A stretch of DNA of 64,000 bases from Paenibacillus agri (GCF_013359945.1 NZ_JABWCS010000201.1:62001-126000), one strand, 5' to 3'; counted from the first letter of the stretch, positions 1-9,410 are shown. A program made the numbers and translations. Notes: a model not told the origin generated them from the sequence alone.

Positions 1-405
1 TATCAGTGCTCCGTATCTGATGTGGAAATCCTTAGTATAATCATTGCCTCCCGGAACTCTCCCGCGGATTCTATCCATCGTATACGCAACCAGGATATAA
101 TCACCCGTGTCCAGTGTCTCTATGATGTTATTGTTCGTGTTCAGCACCGGATAAGCGATGTCCATCCCGTGCCTTCCTAGATAGTTGATAAACCGGGTGC
201 GTTCATCCATTTCTTTAAACGCCCTATCGGCATTTCCCTTCGAAATGGCCAGAATCTTGAGAACCATATCGCGGCAACCAGAACGATAGCTGTAGAGAAT
301 ACCGTCTGATTCCTCTCCTCCACCGCCCACAAAAGTCAGGGCATCCATATGAGTACCGAATTTCTTGGCCATTGCGTCCAGCGAGTGATTGGATATTTTG
401 ATCAA
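1..405 (-). CDS. Partial phosphotransferase of the APH/aminoglycoside kinase-like family (N-terminal part)
   Basis: The first 135 codons of a minus-strand gene that runs off the left edge. The start is TTG at 405: an in-frame TAG lies two codons upstream, and AAGGAG at 417-422 is 11 nt away. The visible protein has a glycine-rich loop (GGGGEESDG), a lysine in a MVLKILA strand that would be the nucleotide-binding Lys, and a hinge-like segment YILVAYTMDRIRG. This order is typical of the N-lobe of APH/homoserine-kinase-type small-molecule kinases. The catalytic HxD region lies outside the window, so substrate and activity cannot be judged. Many such Paenibacillus genes are annotated as aminoglycoside phosphotransferase without evidence of resistance. 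Confidence 0.7.
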   Translation of the reverse strand, partial: MIKISNHSLDAMAKKFGTHMDALTFVGGGGEESDGILYSYRSGCRDMVLKILAISKGNADRAFKEMDERTRFINYLGRHGMDIAYPVLNTNNNIIETLDTGDYILVAYTMDRIRGRVPGGNDYTKDFHIRYGALI

Positions 406-607
406 GATCTATTCTGCTCCTTTGTGAAAAAGATGATTATCGCCTAATCATAAGCTATTATGTAAACAAAAGAAGTATAATACTTTATTGATAATTTCTA
501 CATATATAATATGAGCTTCTGAAACATATAAAAGGTCATCATTGTTTTAGATAAATATCCTTTATATACCATATTATTCTTTAACGCTAGATAAAGGAGA
601 TGAGATT

Positions 608-1639
608 ATTAAAAAAGTCAGACGAATTCTGCTCTCTCTTGGACTCGCAATTATTTTACTTGTAGGGATAGGGCTAATCTTCCCCACATGGACACCCGCA
701 ATAAAAGGAGAAAACAGCATAAGAGAACTCAAGCAAGTCGAAATTAACGGTACCGGTCATGAATTGATGATCCGTGGTCAGGACAAGAACAACCCTGTTG
801 TCATTTTTGTGCATGGAGGACCCGGTGTTCCGGAAATCCCTTATGTGACCAAATACCAGGATGAATTAGAAAAGCATTTCACGATCGTTCATTATGACGA
901 GCGGGCCACCGGGAAATCGTATCACTTTGGAGAAGACTACTCGAATCTCACGAGTGATCTATTAGTGAAGGATTTGCTGGTTTTGACAGATTACATAAGT
1001 GATCGTTTGGATAAGAAGAAAGTTATTCTGATGGGGCATTCGTTTGGTACCTATATTGCTACACAGGCAGCCCATCAAGCTCCAGAAAAATATGAAGCCT
1101 ACATAGGCATTGGTCAGATGGCAGATACCGTAGAGAGTGAACTGGATGCCTTGAATTACATGATCGATCAAGCTAAATCAAGCGGCAATACAACCGATGT
1201 CCAGCATTTGCAAGGGTTAACCGATAAAATCCAGAGTGGCGAGCAGTTAGCTCCACGAGATTATCTCCGGAAATATGGCGGGGCAGCAAGACTGATCGAT
1301 GAAGCTACGGACATAAGGGACGGTTTCCTGTTCGGACCGGAGTATAACTTACTGGATATCATCCGTTTTTATCGCGGCTTATTTTACTCACAGGATACTT
1401 TATTAAAGCCAGCTATGGATAAACCTCTCCCCCCCCTAGTCACCAAACTAGATTTACCTGTGTACTTTATTATGGGGAAATACGACTATATGACTACTGC
1501 GAATTCAGCCAATAATTATTTGGAAAAGTTAGAGGCACCTCATAAGGAACTTATACAATACGATCAATCCGCTCATTACCCTCAATTTGAAGAAAAAGAT
1601 AAATTCTCGCAATGGATGATCGATACATTCGCACAATGA
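608..1639 (+). CDS. Membrane-anchored alpha/beta hydrolase, prolyl iminopeptidase-like
   Basis: About 343 aa. An N-terminal hydrophobic segment (roughly residues 6-28) suggests a membrane anchor or signal peptide. The core is an alpha/beta hydrolase: oxyanion motif HGGPG near residue 65, nucleophile elbow GHSFG, a late Asp in GKYDY and a His in SAHYP. HGGPG is characteristic of the S33 prolyl-iminopeptidase branch. The start is odd. No ATG, GTG or TTG lies in frame before the anchor. The first conventional in-frame start is TTG at 764, which would delete the anchor. AAAGGAG at 593-599 is placed 8 nt before an ATT at 608, so I take ATT as a non-canonical or mutated start. A terminator follows at 1684-1727. 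Confidence 0.75.
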   Translation: MKKVRRILLSLGLAIILLVGIGLIFPTWTPAIKGENSIRELKQVEINGTGHELMIRGQDKNNPVVIFVHGGPGVPEIPYVTKYQDELEKHFTIVHYDERATGKSYHFGEDYSNLTSDLLVKDLLVLTDYISDRLDKKKVILMGHSFGTYIATQAAHQAPEKYEAYIGIGQMADTVESELDALNYMIDQAKSSGNTTDVQHLQGLTDKIQSGEQLAPRDYLRKYGGAARLIDEATDIRDGFLFGPEYNLLDIIRFYRGLFYSQDTLLKPAMDKPLPPLVTKLDLPVYFIMGKYDYMTTANSANNYLEKLEAPHKELIQYDQSAHYPQFEEKDKFSQWMIDTFAQ

Positions 1640-1683
1640 ATTCATATCATGCATTTGCATAAATGAAGGCTTAAAATACAAAA

Positions 1684-1727
1684 AAGGCTCCTCATGGGTT
1701 CAATCGAACCTTGAGGAGCTTTTTTTA
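1684..1727 (+). terminator. Rho-independent terminator after the alpha/beta hydrolase
   Basis: An inverted repeat GGCTCCTCA...TGAGGAGCT with an inner GGTTC/GAACC stem, followed by seven T and preceded by a run of A. It could act in both directions, but the nearest upstream gene is the plus-strand hydrolase. Confidence 0.8.
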
Positions 1728-1786
1728 ACGCTCAGAAAAAGTTGCTAGGGAAGAGATGATCAGCAAATACATTCGCTGTACTGCGT

Positions 1787-2692
1787 CTACGCCCATTCCT
1801 CTTCCATCAGATCCGCTACAACAGCCACCGCAGCTTTACTGCCGGAGGCTGCAGCGTAAATTAATTGAGAAGGCATCACATAGGACGAGTCTCCGGCTGC
1901 GTATACTCCGGTTGCGGTGGTCCGGCCCATTTCGTCGGTTATAACCTTGTCGTTCTCTGTTATTTGATAATCCAGTGCTTCATTAAATCGGGCATTGGGC
2001 AGCAGCTTGGGATCAATGAATCCTCCACTCCGCTCTACGGAGGTGCCATCTGTGAAATGTACCCGCTCCAGCAAGCCATTTTGACCGGAAAAGGATGCGA
2101 CAGGTGTCTCCACGATGGATATCCCTCTGGAAGCAAGCTTCTCCCGCTGTTCGGTATTCAGAATATCGTAGCCGTTCGTACACACCACGATGTCCTGGCT
2201 GTAGCCCATGACTAGTTTAACCTTATGGAATACGGCAGGATTGTCCGAGACGACAACAAGCGGCTGATCCCGTAGTTCCCATCCGTCGCAGAATGGACAG
2301 TTGAATAGGCTTTTTCCGTAAAAGTCTTGAAGCCCCTCGATTTCGGGAAGCTCCTCTTTCAGCCCGGCAGCTAGAATCAGCTTGCGGGCCAGCACTGGCT
2401 CACCCGCCGAGGTAGATAGAGAAAAACCAGCATCCGTCCTGCGAATATCACTCACCTCAGCCGGCAAATGCTGGACAGATGGGTAACGCAGCACTTCTTC
2501 ATAGGCTATACGACGAAACTCGGCGGGCGTAACCCCATCCTGTGTAAGGTATCCGTGAGAGGCGTGTGTCACGCCGTTTCTGGGCTGGCTATTGTCGAGA
2601 AGCACCACACTTTTTCTAGCTCTGCCTAGTACCAGCGCAGCATTTAATCCTGCCGGTCCACCGCCGACAATGGCACAATCATAGATATGCAT
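1787..2692 (-). CDS. Thioredoxin-reductase-like FAD-dependent dithiol oxidoreductase
   Basis: 301 aa. The N-terminal FAD motif is GGGPAG (residues 10-15), a redox CPFC lies in the FNCPFCDGWE segment around residue 134, and the C-terminal FAD-binding GVYAAGDSS is near residue 270. This is the low-molecular-weight thioredoxin reductase fold. In classical TrxB the NADPH domain carries a GxGxxA motif after the CxxC; here the equivalent stretch reads VVVSDNPAVF. NADPH binding may therefore be weak or absent, as in HlmI/GliT-like dithiol oxidases, which share a CPxC-x-GWE signature. Start ATG 2692 has GGAGG upstream. It is divergent from a MarR regulator, a common arrangement for redox-responsive genes. 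NADPH independence is inference. Confidence 0.8.
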   Translation of the reverse strand: MHIYDCAIVGGGPAGLNAALVLGRARKSVVLLDNSQPRNGVTHASHGYLTQDGVTPAEFRRIAYEEVLRYPSVQHLPAEVSDIRRTDAGFSLSTSAGEPVLARKLILAAGLKEELPEIEGLQDFYGKSLFNCPFCDGWELRDQPLVVVSDNPAVFHKVKLVMGYSQDIVVCTNGYDILNTEQREKLASRGISIVETPVASFSGQNGLLERVHFTDGTSVERSGGFIDPKLLPNARFNEALDYQITENDKVITDEMGRTTATGVYAAGDSSYVMPSQLIYAAASGSKAAVAVVADLMEEEWA

Positions 2693-3002
2693 AAGTTTAA
2701 AACCTCCATAAGATAAATTAGATACTATAAAGATATTTTATATCTATAATTGATTAGCATTAAGCACTACCTTCACAATCGTAAGGGCAGTGCATATTAA
2801 GCGATAACGCATCAATTCAATTAAAGATCTAATGTATCTATGATAGCTTTAATCCAGTCTATCTGTCAAGAAGCTTTCTAATTGGCGTCTCTTGATGGCA
2901 TCTGTTAGCAGCGTTTGTTGACAAACCCTAGAAAATCCTTATATAGTTCAATTACTGATAATTAGAAATATAATCATTTAAGAGCCAAAGGAGGACGCCT
3001 TA
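2693..3002. promoter_or_regulatory. Divergent intergenic region between the flavoprotein gene and the MarR gene
   Basis: A 310-bp gap. It holds a perfect AGATAT-TTT-ATATCT palindrome (2731-2745), 39-53 bp upstream of the flavoprotein start and a candidate MarR operator; an imperfect hairpin around 2763-2793; and a sigma-A promoter for the MarR gene (TTGACA 2918-2923, 18-bp spacer, TATAGT 2942-2947). Regulation of the flavoprotein by the MarR protein is inferred from position. Confidence 0.5.
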
Positions 3003-3431
3003 ATGGATACCAAGCAAGACACACTCTACCTGGATTTGCTGCAGCTTATCTCACTGAAAATAAAGAAACGAGCAGATGAAAGCATCAAAGAGCTGGGGTT
3101 AAATTCTCAGCAAGGAAAGATGATTGGCTATATTTATGAACATCAAGACAAGGGTCTGATTCAAAAGGATCTTTCCGATCGTTTCCACGTACGCGGCGCG
3201 AGCATCACCAGCATGCTTCAAGGTCTTGAAAAAAAAGGATACATCGAACGTAAAATCCCTGCCCATAACGAGCGTCAAAAGAATATTTATGTACTGCCCA
3301 AAGGCGTTGCACTAATCGAAGCCTTCGAGCAGTCTTTTCAACAGGTAGAGGCAGAAATCATTCAATCCCTCTCTGAGGATGAGCGGCAGACCTTCAAAGC
3401 TTTGTTGAAGAAAGTCAATGAAAATCTATAA
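3003..3431 (+). CDS. MarR family transcriptional regulator
   Basis: 142 aa with a winged-helix core. The recognition region lies around residues 50-75 (QKDLSDRFHVRGASITSMLQGLEKKGYI), and the wing contains PAHNERQKNIYVLP, as usual in MarR proteins. The length is normal for the family. RBS AAAGGAGG lies 8 nt before ATG, and a good sigma-A promoter is upstream. No Cys in the N-terminal part suggests simple thiol sensing. It is divergent from the thioredoxin-reductase-like gene, which is the likeliest target. Confidence 0.85.
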   Translation: MDTKQDTLYLDLLQLISLKIKKRADESIKELGLNSQQGKMIGYIYEHQDKGLIQKDLSDRFHVRGASITSMLQGLEKKGYIERKIPAHNERQKNIYVLPKGVALIEAFEQSFQQVEAEIIQSLSEDERQTFKALLKKVNENL

Positions 3432-3472
3432 AAAGATTCATTGTTTATATGTATCAATATTCCATTCTTCGT

Positions 3473-3991
3473 TCAGGATCGAATATTGATACGCATCATG
3501 CCAAATAGGCTGCCCACTTTCTGTTTTCTGAAAAAAGCTTCTTTCTTGAAGTGCCCCTCTCGACGCATCGACAGACGCTCTAATAATCTCCAGGACGGTG
3601 CGTTGTCAGGGTTACATAAAGCCATGATCCGGTGTGCTCCTAATTCTTCAAAACCATATTTCAATACAGCTTGGCAAGCTTCTGTGGCATAACCTTTACC
3701 GTAAAATTCAGGGTTGAAGATATATCCAATCATCCATGTTAAAAAGGGTTCCGGCTCTCTCTGCGCAAAATAAATATGACCAATCATTTTATTCGTATTT
3801 TTCAAGCAGACAGCCACAAAAGCATTCCCCTGCGAGCGCTCTGCCGCCATTAATTTGCACTCTTCTTCATTCCTTGCGGTATCGGGCTCATACTTTAATA
3901 CATTTTCTTGAGACAGGTACTCATGCAAATCCCTCCAATCACTTGCCTCAAACTTACGAAGCATTAGTCTTTCCGATTCCAAAATAATCAT
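3473..3991 (-). CDS. GNAT family N-acetyltransferase, RimJ/RimL-like
   Basis: 172 aa. It begins with the typical MIILESERLMLRKFEASDW strand of RimJ/RimL-type acetyltransferases. The acetyl-CoA loop is in the FNPEFYGKGYATEACQAVL segment near residue 95, followed by a NPDNAPSWRLLERLSM region that matches the conserved 'N..S.....K.GF' motif. The substrate is unknown. It is convergent with the MarR gene, and a 12-bp perfect inverted repeat (3451-3462 and 3481-3492) spans its stop codon. Confidence 0.85.
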   Translation of the reverse strand: MIILESERLMLRKFEASDWRDLHEYLSQENVLKYEPDTARNEEECKLMAAERSQGNAFVAVCLKNTNKMIGHIYFAQREPEPFLTWMIGYIFNPEFYGKGYATEACQAVLKYGFEELGAHRIMALCNPDNAPSWRLLERLSMRREGHFKKEAFFRKQKVGSLFGMMRINIRS

Positions 3992-4079
3992 TGTGCCCCA
4001 ACCTTTCCCGCATTGATGTATGTTTATTCTAGCGGTATAAGGTACATCATCAATGAACTTTTATACAATAGCCCTGCTT

Positions 4080-5249
4080 CTAGTCCGGGTCCTCCTCATT
4101 TTCAATAGAGGTTCCGGTGAGTCCGATTTGCCTTAGAGTCATATTCGCCTGTACTTTAATAGATGCATGGGCAAAATCAGGGCCCCAGGTCGGCTCCATC
4201 TTTCTCCAGGTGCGAGGGTATTTGCGGTGAATATAACCGTTGAATCCAACGACATCCGTCTTCTCTTGCTGAATATGGTGAAGGAATGCTTCCATATCCG
4301 TTTTACATTTCAGATTAAGTGCTTCTTTGACCTTCCTGAAATCCTCCATTTGATCCAGATGCAGTGCAGTTTCGTTCTCTACGATCATAACGTCACCTTT
4401 GAGTTTCACTTCAAATTGCGGTTTTCCGTCAACCAGTTTCACGGCAATTTTGCTGGACAATCGGTGCATATCCACATTGATCACCCCTTTTTCTTTGATG
4501 GGGACTGTGATACTGAATTTATTGATTTTTTTAGTTAGCCAAAAAAAGGAATGGGTCTCATCAACATTCAGTTTATATTTCATTTTCAGGTTGTTATCAA
4601 AGACCGCAATACCTGTCATTTGCATTTCCTGTTTCTGCGATTGCTCCTTGCTGGATAAGGAGAGTTGCGGAAGTGTAGGGCTTTTACCGGGATCATTGAT
4701 GGCCTGCAGAAAATACACCATGGCCTTGTCCGCCAGTCCGCCTGTATTTTCATGTATTTTCAGCGCCCCCGTCGCCGGAGAATCCTCAAGCGGATACACC
4801 ATCTTCAGTAAGCTTAAGGCGGTCCCCTTCTCTACAATGATCATATCGGTTCTAAGGCGGACATCTTTATTCCGGCTATATTCGTCCAAAATATTGGACA
4901 GTCCGTCTCTGGCCATACTCTCACCGATGACAATCATTCGCCGGTTACCTGCAAATATGGTACGTGACAGCTTGGGCTGGATCTGATTCGCCGCTTCCAT
5001 AATAGATCTGCCTTTTCCGGTAAATACCTCAAAGTGCTTACTCAGGGAAGCTAAATCCCCATCGCTGTTGTTGTTATTCGATTGTGGGATGAAAATCATC
5101 GCACTGGCCAAATATTGCCCATCCTGCTCTTTGTCCATCCCCCAGCCAAGAATAACAGCACGGTCATTAAGCTCCACCCGATCCCAACAGCCGGTGAGCA
5201 GACACGAAAGGACAAGCAAAGGCAGCAGCTTGTGAAGCATCCATCTCAT
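4080..5249 (-). CDS. Spore germinant receptor subunit C, Ger(x)C family lipoprotein (operon 1)
   Basis: 389 aa. The signal peptide ends in a lipobox (LLVLSCLLTGC, Cys about residue 21), followed by WDRVELNDRAVILGWGMD, the conserved start of GerC-type proteins. GerC subunits are outer-face lipoproteins of the inner spore membrane that assemble with A and B subunits into a germinant receptor. It overlaps the A gene by 4 nt (ATGA), so translation is coupled. It is the last gene of a B-A-C operon. The germinant is unknown. Confidence 0.92.
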   Translation of the reverse strand: MRWMLHKLLPLLVLSCLLTGCWDRVELNDRAVILGWGMDKEQDGQYLASAMIFIPQSNNNNSDGDLASLSKHFEVFTGKGRSIMEAANQIQPKLSRTIFAGNRRMIVIGESMARDGLSNILDEYSRNKDVRLRTDMIIVEKGTALSLLKMVYPLEDSPATGALKIHENTGGLADKAMVYFLQAINDPGKSPTLPQLSLSSKEQSQKQEMQMTGIAVFDNNLKMKYKLNVDETHSFFWLTKKINKFSITVPIKEKGVINVDMHRLSSKIAVKLVDGKPQFEVKLKGDVMIVENETALHLDQMEDFRKVKEALNLKCKTDMEAFLHHIQQEKTDVVGFNGYIHRKYPRTWRKMEPTWGPDFAHASIKVQANMTLRQIGLTGTSIENEEDPD

Positions 5250-6787
5250 GAATTCCTCTCCTCACGCGGATTTGATCGTGATTTGCCGGACAGTGGAGGT
5301 GATTTCCGTACGGCCGGACGCGGTCTACGGTGCATCATCCATCGCGGTGCGCGAATGAAAGTATCCCGCAGCGACTGGCCCTCCCTGTCAACGAGCGGAC
5401 TCAGATAAGGTGTACCATATGAAGACAGGTTCGTCAGATGAACGATCAAGAGGATCGATCCCATAATAATCCCGAACAGGCCGAACAACGCCGCAAGGAT
5501 CAGCATCGGAAATCTCAGCATGCGCGCAGCTGTCCCGACATTGTAACGGGGAGCTGCAAATGAGGAAATCCCGGTAGCCGCTACAACGATAACCATGGGA
5601 GCCGAGACGATTCCTGCTTGCACAGCGGCTTGTCCAATAACCAGCGCACCTACAATACTGACCGCGGAGCCAATCTGCTTCGGAAGTCTGAGCCCCGCTT
5701 CTCTAAGTCCTTCGAACATAAACTCCATAATAAGGACCTCAAATACTACGGGCAACGGAATCCCTTCACGTGCGGATAATATACTCAGCAACAGGTTGGT
5801 CGGCAGCATTTGAGGATGATAGGAAGTGATCGAAATATACAGGGACGGCAGATAAATCGAGATGAGAAACAAGATTAGGCGAACCGCCCGAATCGCTGAT
5901 GTGTAGATGAACCGTTCGTAATAATCATCAGCCGCTTGAAGACCGGACAGAAGGGTCATCGGCAGAATCAATACGAACGGATTACCATCGATCAGAATGG
6001 CCACCTTCCCCTCCAGTAGACTGGAGCTGACGATATCTGGCCGCTCTGTGTTCTGAATCTGTGGAAACAGCGTGAACGCGGAATCTTCAATGAACTCTTC
6101 CATATAATTCGATACCTGATCGGCCGTTATATTCTGAATCCGTTCTCTGACTTCATTCACGATGTCGACGGGCGCTATATTTTTAAGGTAGGCGATGACG
6201 ATTTTTCGCTTGGCGGTCTTCCCCACACGAAAAGCTTCGGTCTTCAGCGTTGGATTGGGCAGCGCTCTGCGAAGCATCGTAATATTGGTGTTCAAATCCT
6301 CGATGAATCCCTCCCGGGGCCCGCGAACGACAACCTCATTACTGGGCTCCTCAATATTTCGCTTGGGAGGCTGGCTAATCTCTATACTGTACGCCGCTGC
6401 TTCCCCCTGACTGAAGCAGACAATCGCACCACAGGCTATCTCGCCCGCCACCAGATTGATATCAGTGATGGGTTCAGAGATAGAGGATACTAAGGTTTTG
6501 AGGATGTCGGCAGTAAAGGGCTCGTCACGATTACGCTCACTCAAGGGCTTAATAATATCGAGATTCAATATATGGGGATCGGTAAATCCCTGAAGATAAA
6601 CAAAGAGCAGCCGGGATGGACCCTCAAGCTCAAGGTGTCTGAATATAACATCCGTGCAATCCTCAAAAATATCCCGTATGGCGTGTTCAGTCTGATCCAG
6701 GTCATCTGTCAAATGGATAGAATCCGGCTCGTGGTATGGGGTTTGATCTGACCGTGACGGATTTCGTGGCAGGTTGCTCAAGACCAT
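5246..6787 (-). CDS. Spore germinant receptor subunit A, GerA family (operon 1)
   Basis: 513 aa. A soluble N-terminal half (about 1-290) contains the conserved PKRNIEEPSNEVVVRGPREGF segment. Several C-terminal membrane helices follow, including the PLPVVFEVLIMEFMFEGLREAGLRLP region typical of GerAA. Length is normal. The ATG at 6787 sits directly against GAGGG; a TTG at 6781 has better spacing and may be the true start. It lies between the B gene (30 nt gap) and C gene (4 nt overlap). The A subunit probably contributes to signal transduction or the ion channel of the receptor. Confidence 0.92.
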   Translation of the reverse strand: MVLSNLPRNPSRSDQTPYHEPDSIHLTDDLDQTEHAIRDIFEDCTDVIFRHLELEGPSRLLFVYLQGFTDPHILNLDIIKPLSERNRDEPFTADILKTLVSSISEPITDINLVAGEIACGAIVCFSQGEAAAYSIEISQPPKRNIEEPSNEVVVRGPREGFIEDLNTNITMLRRALPNPTLKTEAFRVGKTAKRKIVIAYLKNIAPVDIVNEVRERIQNITADQVSNYMEEFIEDSAFTLFPQIQNTERPDIVSSSLLEGKVAILIDGNPFVLILPMTLLSGLQAADDYYERFIYTSAIRAVRLILFLISIYLPSLYISITSYHPQMLPTNLLLSILSAREGIPLPVVFEVLIMEFMFEGLREAGLRLPKQIGSAVSIVGALVIGQAAVQAGIVSAPMVIVVAATGISSFAAPRYNVGTAARMLRFPMLILAALFGLFGIIMGSILLIVHLTNLSSYGTPYLSPLVDREGQSLRDTFIRAPRWMMHRRPRPAVRKSPPLSGKSRSNPREERNS

Positions 6788-6817
6788 CCCTCGCTTTATC
6801 CTTATTTATTCATGTGG

Positions 6818-8023
6818 CTAGACTTTGAAATAGCGAATGTACATGTAGTAATACATACTGAGCATAAGAATCAGGAGTGTAACCCCGGACCATTTCCAAC
6901 CCATGCTGGCCTTGGGGATTGTGGGGACTACTCCAGTTTGCACTTTCTGATTCTTTCGTCTGTGAAGCAGAATCATAATCCAGAGGATTACCGGGAGGAT
7001 AAAGTAAAGCAACGGAAGGATCACTGGATCGATGTACCTCAGGAGAAGCGCCCGGGTAGTCAGCAGACTGGTCGTTAGTCCCGCTGCCCATATGGCAAGT
7101 AACGAAATGGGGATAATGAGCAGCTTCCATTTCTTTATCCCAAGCCACTGTGCAGTCCCGTAACTGAGGCAAAATAAATAAAACCCCAGTTTGATGAATG
7201 CACTGCAGACCCATAGCGCGATCATCACCACCTCAATCCGCTGCAGAAATTCACCAACTTCAATATAGCGGACCAATTCGTAGAGCGGATATTGCATTTT
7301 AGCGGCCAGTCCCGGTCCAAAGGTTAACAGGATAAACGTCGTTGTAAGGACCATTAAACCGACAGCAAGAGTAAATCCAACATAAATCTTCGGAGTTACC
7401 CCCTTCTGTTTGTTCAAGAACCCAAAGACCATTACAAGCAGATAAGAGTCCCCGTACATCTCCATCATCGTAAAGGTACCTCTTGCCATGTTTAACGGAC
7501 TCGTATCGGCAGCAACGGGGAGAAGGAATGTGAAATCCAGGTTGCTCAAATTCAGGATATAAATACACAAAAACATCAACACAATAAGTGGTCCCATCAG
7601 TTCAGCACAGCGGGCGATCGTGTTGATTCCATTCGTGGCTACAGCAAAGGCAACAACGACGAACAAGACAATAACTACGGCCGTAAGCGGCGTTTCCTTG
7701 AATAAAGCCATGATTATAAAATCAACGACAGAGCGCAGGATATTCCCTAGTGAAATCATCCAAAAGGCCAGATAAGGAAGCACCCAAAACCGCCCCACCC
7801 ATTTGCCGAGTACTTCCTGAGTGAATTCTATAAAGGTCTGACCCGGGAAATATTTAGCGTTGCGGACAGCCAGAGCCAGCACGATAAAGCCCGCAGCGCC
7901 CGCCAGAATCACGCTGAACCAGGCGTCCTGCTTGGTGACGTTCATCGTCCCGGACAGATAGATCGGAAGCCCGACATTTATGCAAAAGACGAGCCACATC
8001 ATTTGAGTTCGGGTAAGTTTCAA
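6818..8023 (-). CDS. Spore germinant receptor subunit B, GerAB/ArcD/ProY-type permease (operon 1)
   Basis: About 401 aa with some ten hydrophobic segments, beginning KLTRTQMMWLVFCINVGLP as usual for GerAB proteins. The B subunit carries the germinant-binding site in studied receptors. The start chosen is TTG at 8023, with GGAGG 7-8 nt upstream; a longer reading frame to 8053 has no RBS. It is the first gene of the B-A-C operon, 30 nt ahead of subunit A. Confidence 0.9.
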   Translation of the reverse strand: MKLTRTQMMWLVFCINVGLPIYLSGTMNVTKQDAWFSVILAGAAGFIVLALAVRNAKYFPGQTFIEFTQEVLGKWVGRFWVLPYLAFWMISLGNILRSVVDFIIMALFKETPLTAVVIVLFVVVAFAVATNGINTIARCAELMGPLIVLMFLCIYILNLSNLDFTFLLPVAADTSPLNMARGTFTMMEMYGDSYLLVMVFGFLNKQKGVTPKIYVGFTLAVGLMVLTTTFILLTFGPGLAAKMQYPLYELVRYIEVGEFLQRIEVVMIALWVCSAFIKLGFYLFCLSYGTAQWLGIKKWKLLIIPISLLAIWAAGLTTSLLTTRALLLRYIDPVILPLLYFILPVILWIMILLHRRKNQKVQTGVVPTIPKASMGWKWSGVTLLILMLSMYYYMYIRYFKV

Positions 8024-8188
8024 TTTGAGTCCTCCATTTGTTACCGATAACAACTGTATTATTACCTTGTTTTGGCTTTACATGCATATATTATGTTCAA
8101 CTCGGATGCAACACAAAGAACCCCGATACCCGTACATCGTACAGATAAGGAGGCTCACACAAAGCTAGGCAGTGCTTTTAAGTCATTC

Positions 8189-9310
8189 TTAGCTCAAAGC
8201 TTTGCCAATATCATAATCAAGGATATCAATATCCAGATCCAATCCCAGTGCCATCTTCGCCAGCTGGCTGCCGATAAAGGGTCCCATCGTTAACCCCGAA
8301 GATCCTAGCCCGTTGGCCGCAATAAGTCCTTCCCAGCCAGGTATTGGACCCATCACGGGAAGAAAACCGGGTGTGAACGGGCGGAAGCCCACTCGTACCT
8401 CCTGAAATGTACTATCGGCTAAAGCAGGCGCCAGTTCTAACCCTTTATTGAGAATTTCCTGCATCCCTCCTGGGGTTATCCTTGTATCGTAACCTTCCAC
8501 CTCATTCTCATGAGTCGCGCCAATTACAATCTTCTGCCCATCAAAAGCAAGCAAGTATTGGTCAGATGGCGGCATGATTACCGGCCAGCTCCCTGTATCT
8601 TGACGGTCTCCGACCTGTAGATGCATAATTTGTGCTTTTTGAAAACGAACCTCGAACTGAATCCCTAAAGGTTGCAGCAGCTGAGGGGCCCATGCCCCTG
8701 CACAGACAATGATCTCGTCGGCCGGTAAGCTTTGCTCTCCGACAGTGACGCCTATTACACGGTTCGCTTGAAATTGCAGTTTGGCATCCCCATTTACAAG
8801 GAGAGCCCCGTTCCTTTGCGCGGATCGAAGCAGCGCGTCCCGCAGTGCACGGCCATCGACACGGGCGCCCCCGCTAATTTGAACAGAATGATAACCTTCT
8901 TCAAGTAGAGGGAATAGCGTATGTGTTTCCTTTTCATCAAGCCGGGTAATCTCACCGATCTCAGGTGCCTCAAGCTTGCGAATCTGTGCCCGCTCCTCCA
9001 TCTTCCCGATTTTCTCCAGATCATGATGAATACTAAGCGCACCTACTTGCGCATAACCAGTATCGGTTTCCCCTTCGTTCAAGAGTTCTTCAATTAATCC
9101 GGGGTAAAACCGTGCGCCCGACTTTGCCAATTGGTACCACGCCTGATTACGCCGCTGAGAGAGCCAGGGACAGATTATACCCGCAGCAGCATCAGTAGCC
9201 TGTCCGCTATCCTGACGATCTATGATAAGGACCTCTGCACCCATTTTTGCTAGCTGATAAGCTGTCGAAGCTCCTAGAATTCCTGATCCAATGACGATAA
9301 CTTTCTTCAC
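8189..9310 (-). CDS. FAD-dependent amino acid oxidase (DAO/glycine oxidase-like family)
   Basis: 373 aa. Dinucleotide-binding GSGILG (residues 8-13) begins the DAO fold. Later segments IIVCAGAWAPQLLQPLGI, VRVGFRPFTPGFLPVMGPIPG and GLIAANGLGSSGLTMGPFIGSQLAKM are typical of DadA/glycine-oxidase-like enzymes (related to Bacillus YurR). Such enzymes oxidise amines or D-amino acids to imino/keto products using FAD. No neighbouring catabolic gene indicates the substrate. It lies upstream of germination operon 1 in the same orientation, but a 165-bp gap separates them. Confidence 0.85.
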   Translation of the reverse strand: MKKVIVIGSGILGASTAYQLAKMGAEVLIIDRQDSGQATDAAAGIICPWLSQRRNQAWYQLAKSGARFYPGLIEELLNEGETDTGYAQVGALSIHHDLEKIGKMEERAQIRKLEAPEIGEITRLDEKETHTLFPLLEEGYHSVQISGGARVDGRALRDALLRSAQRNGALLVNGDAKLQFQANRVIGVTVGEQSLPADEIIVCAGAWAPQLLQPLGIQFEVRFQKAQIMHLQVGDRQDTGSWPVIMPPSDQYLLAFDGQKIVIGATHENEVEGYDTRITPGGMQEILNKGLELAPALADSTFQEVRVGFRPFTPGFLPVMGPIPGWEGLIAANGLGSSGLTMGPFIGSQLAKMALGLDLDIDILDYDIGKALS

Positions 9311-9410
9311 ATTAACATTCCTTCCCTTAATCCCTGCATCTATTAATTATATCAGACTTAGCTCATAGACACCTCCGTATGACTCACACCCAAGGAATGA
9401 TCATAAACCC

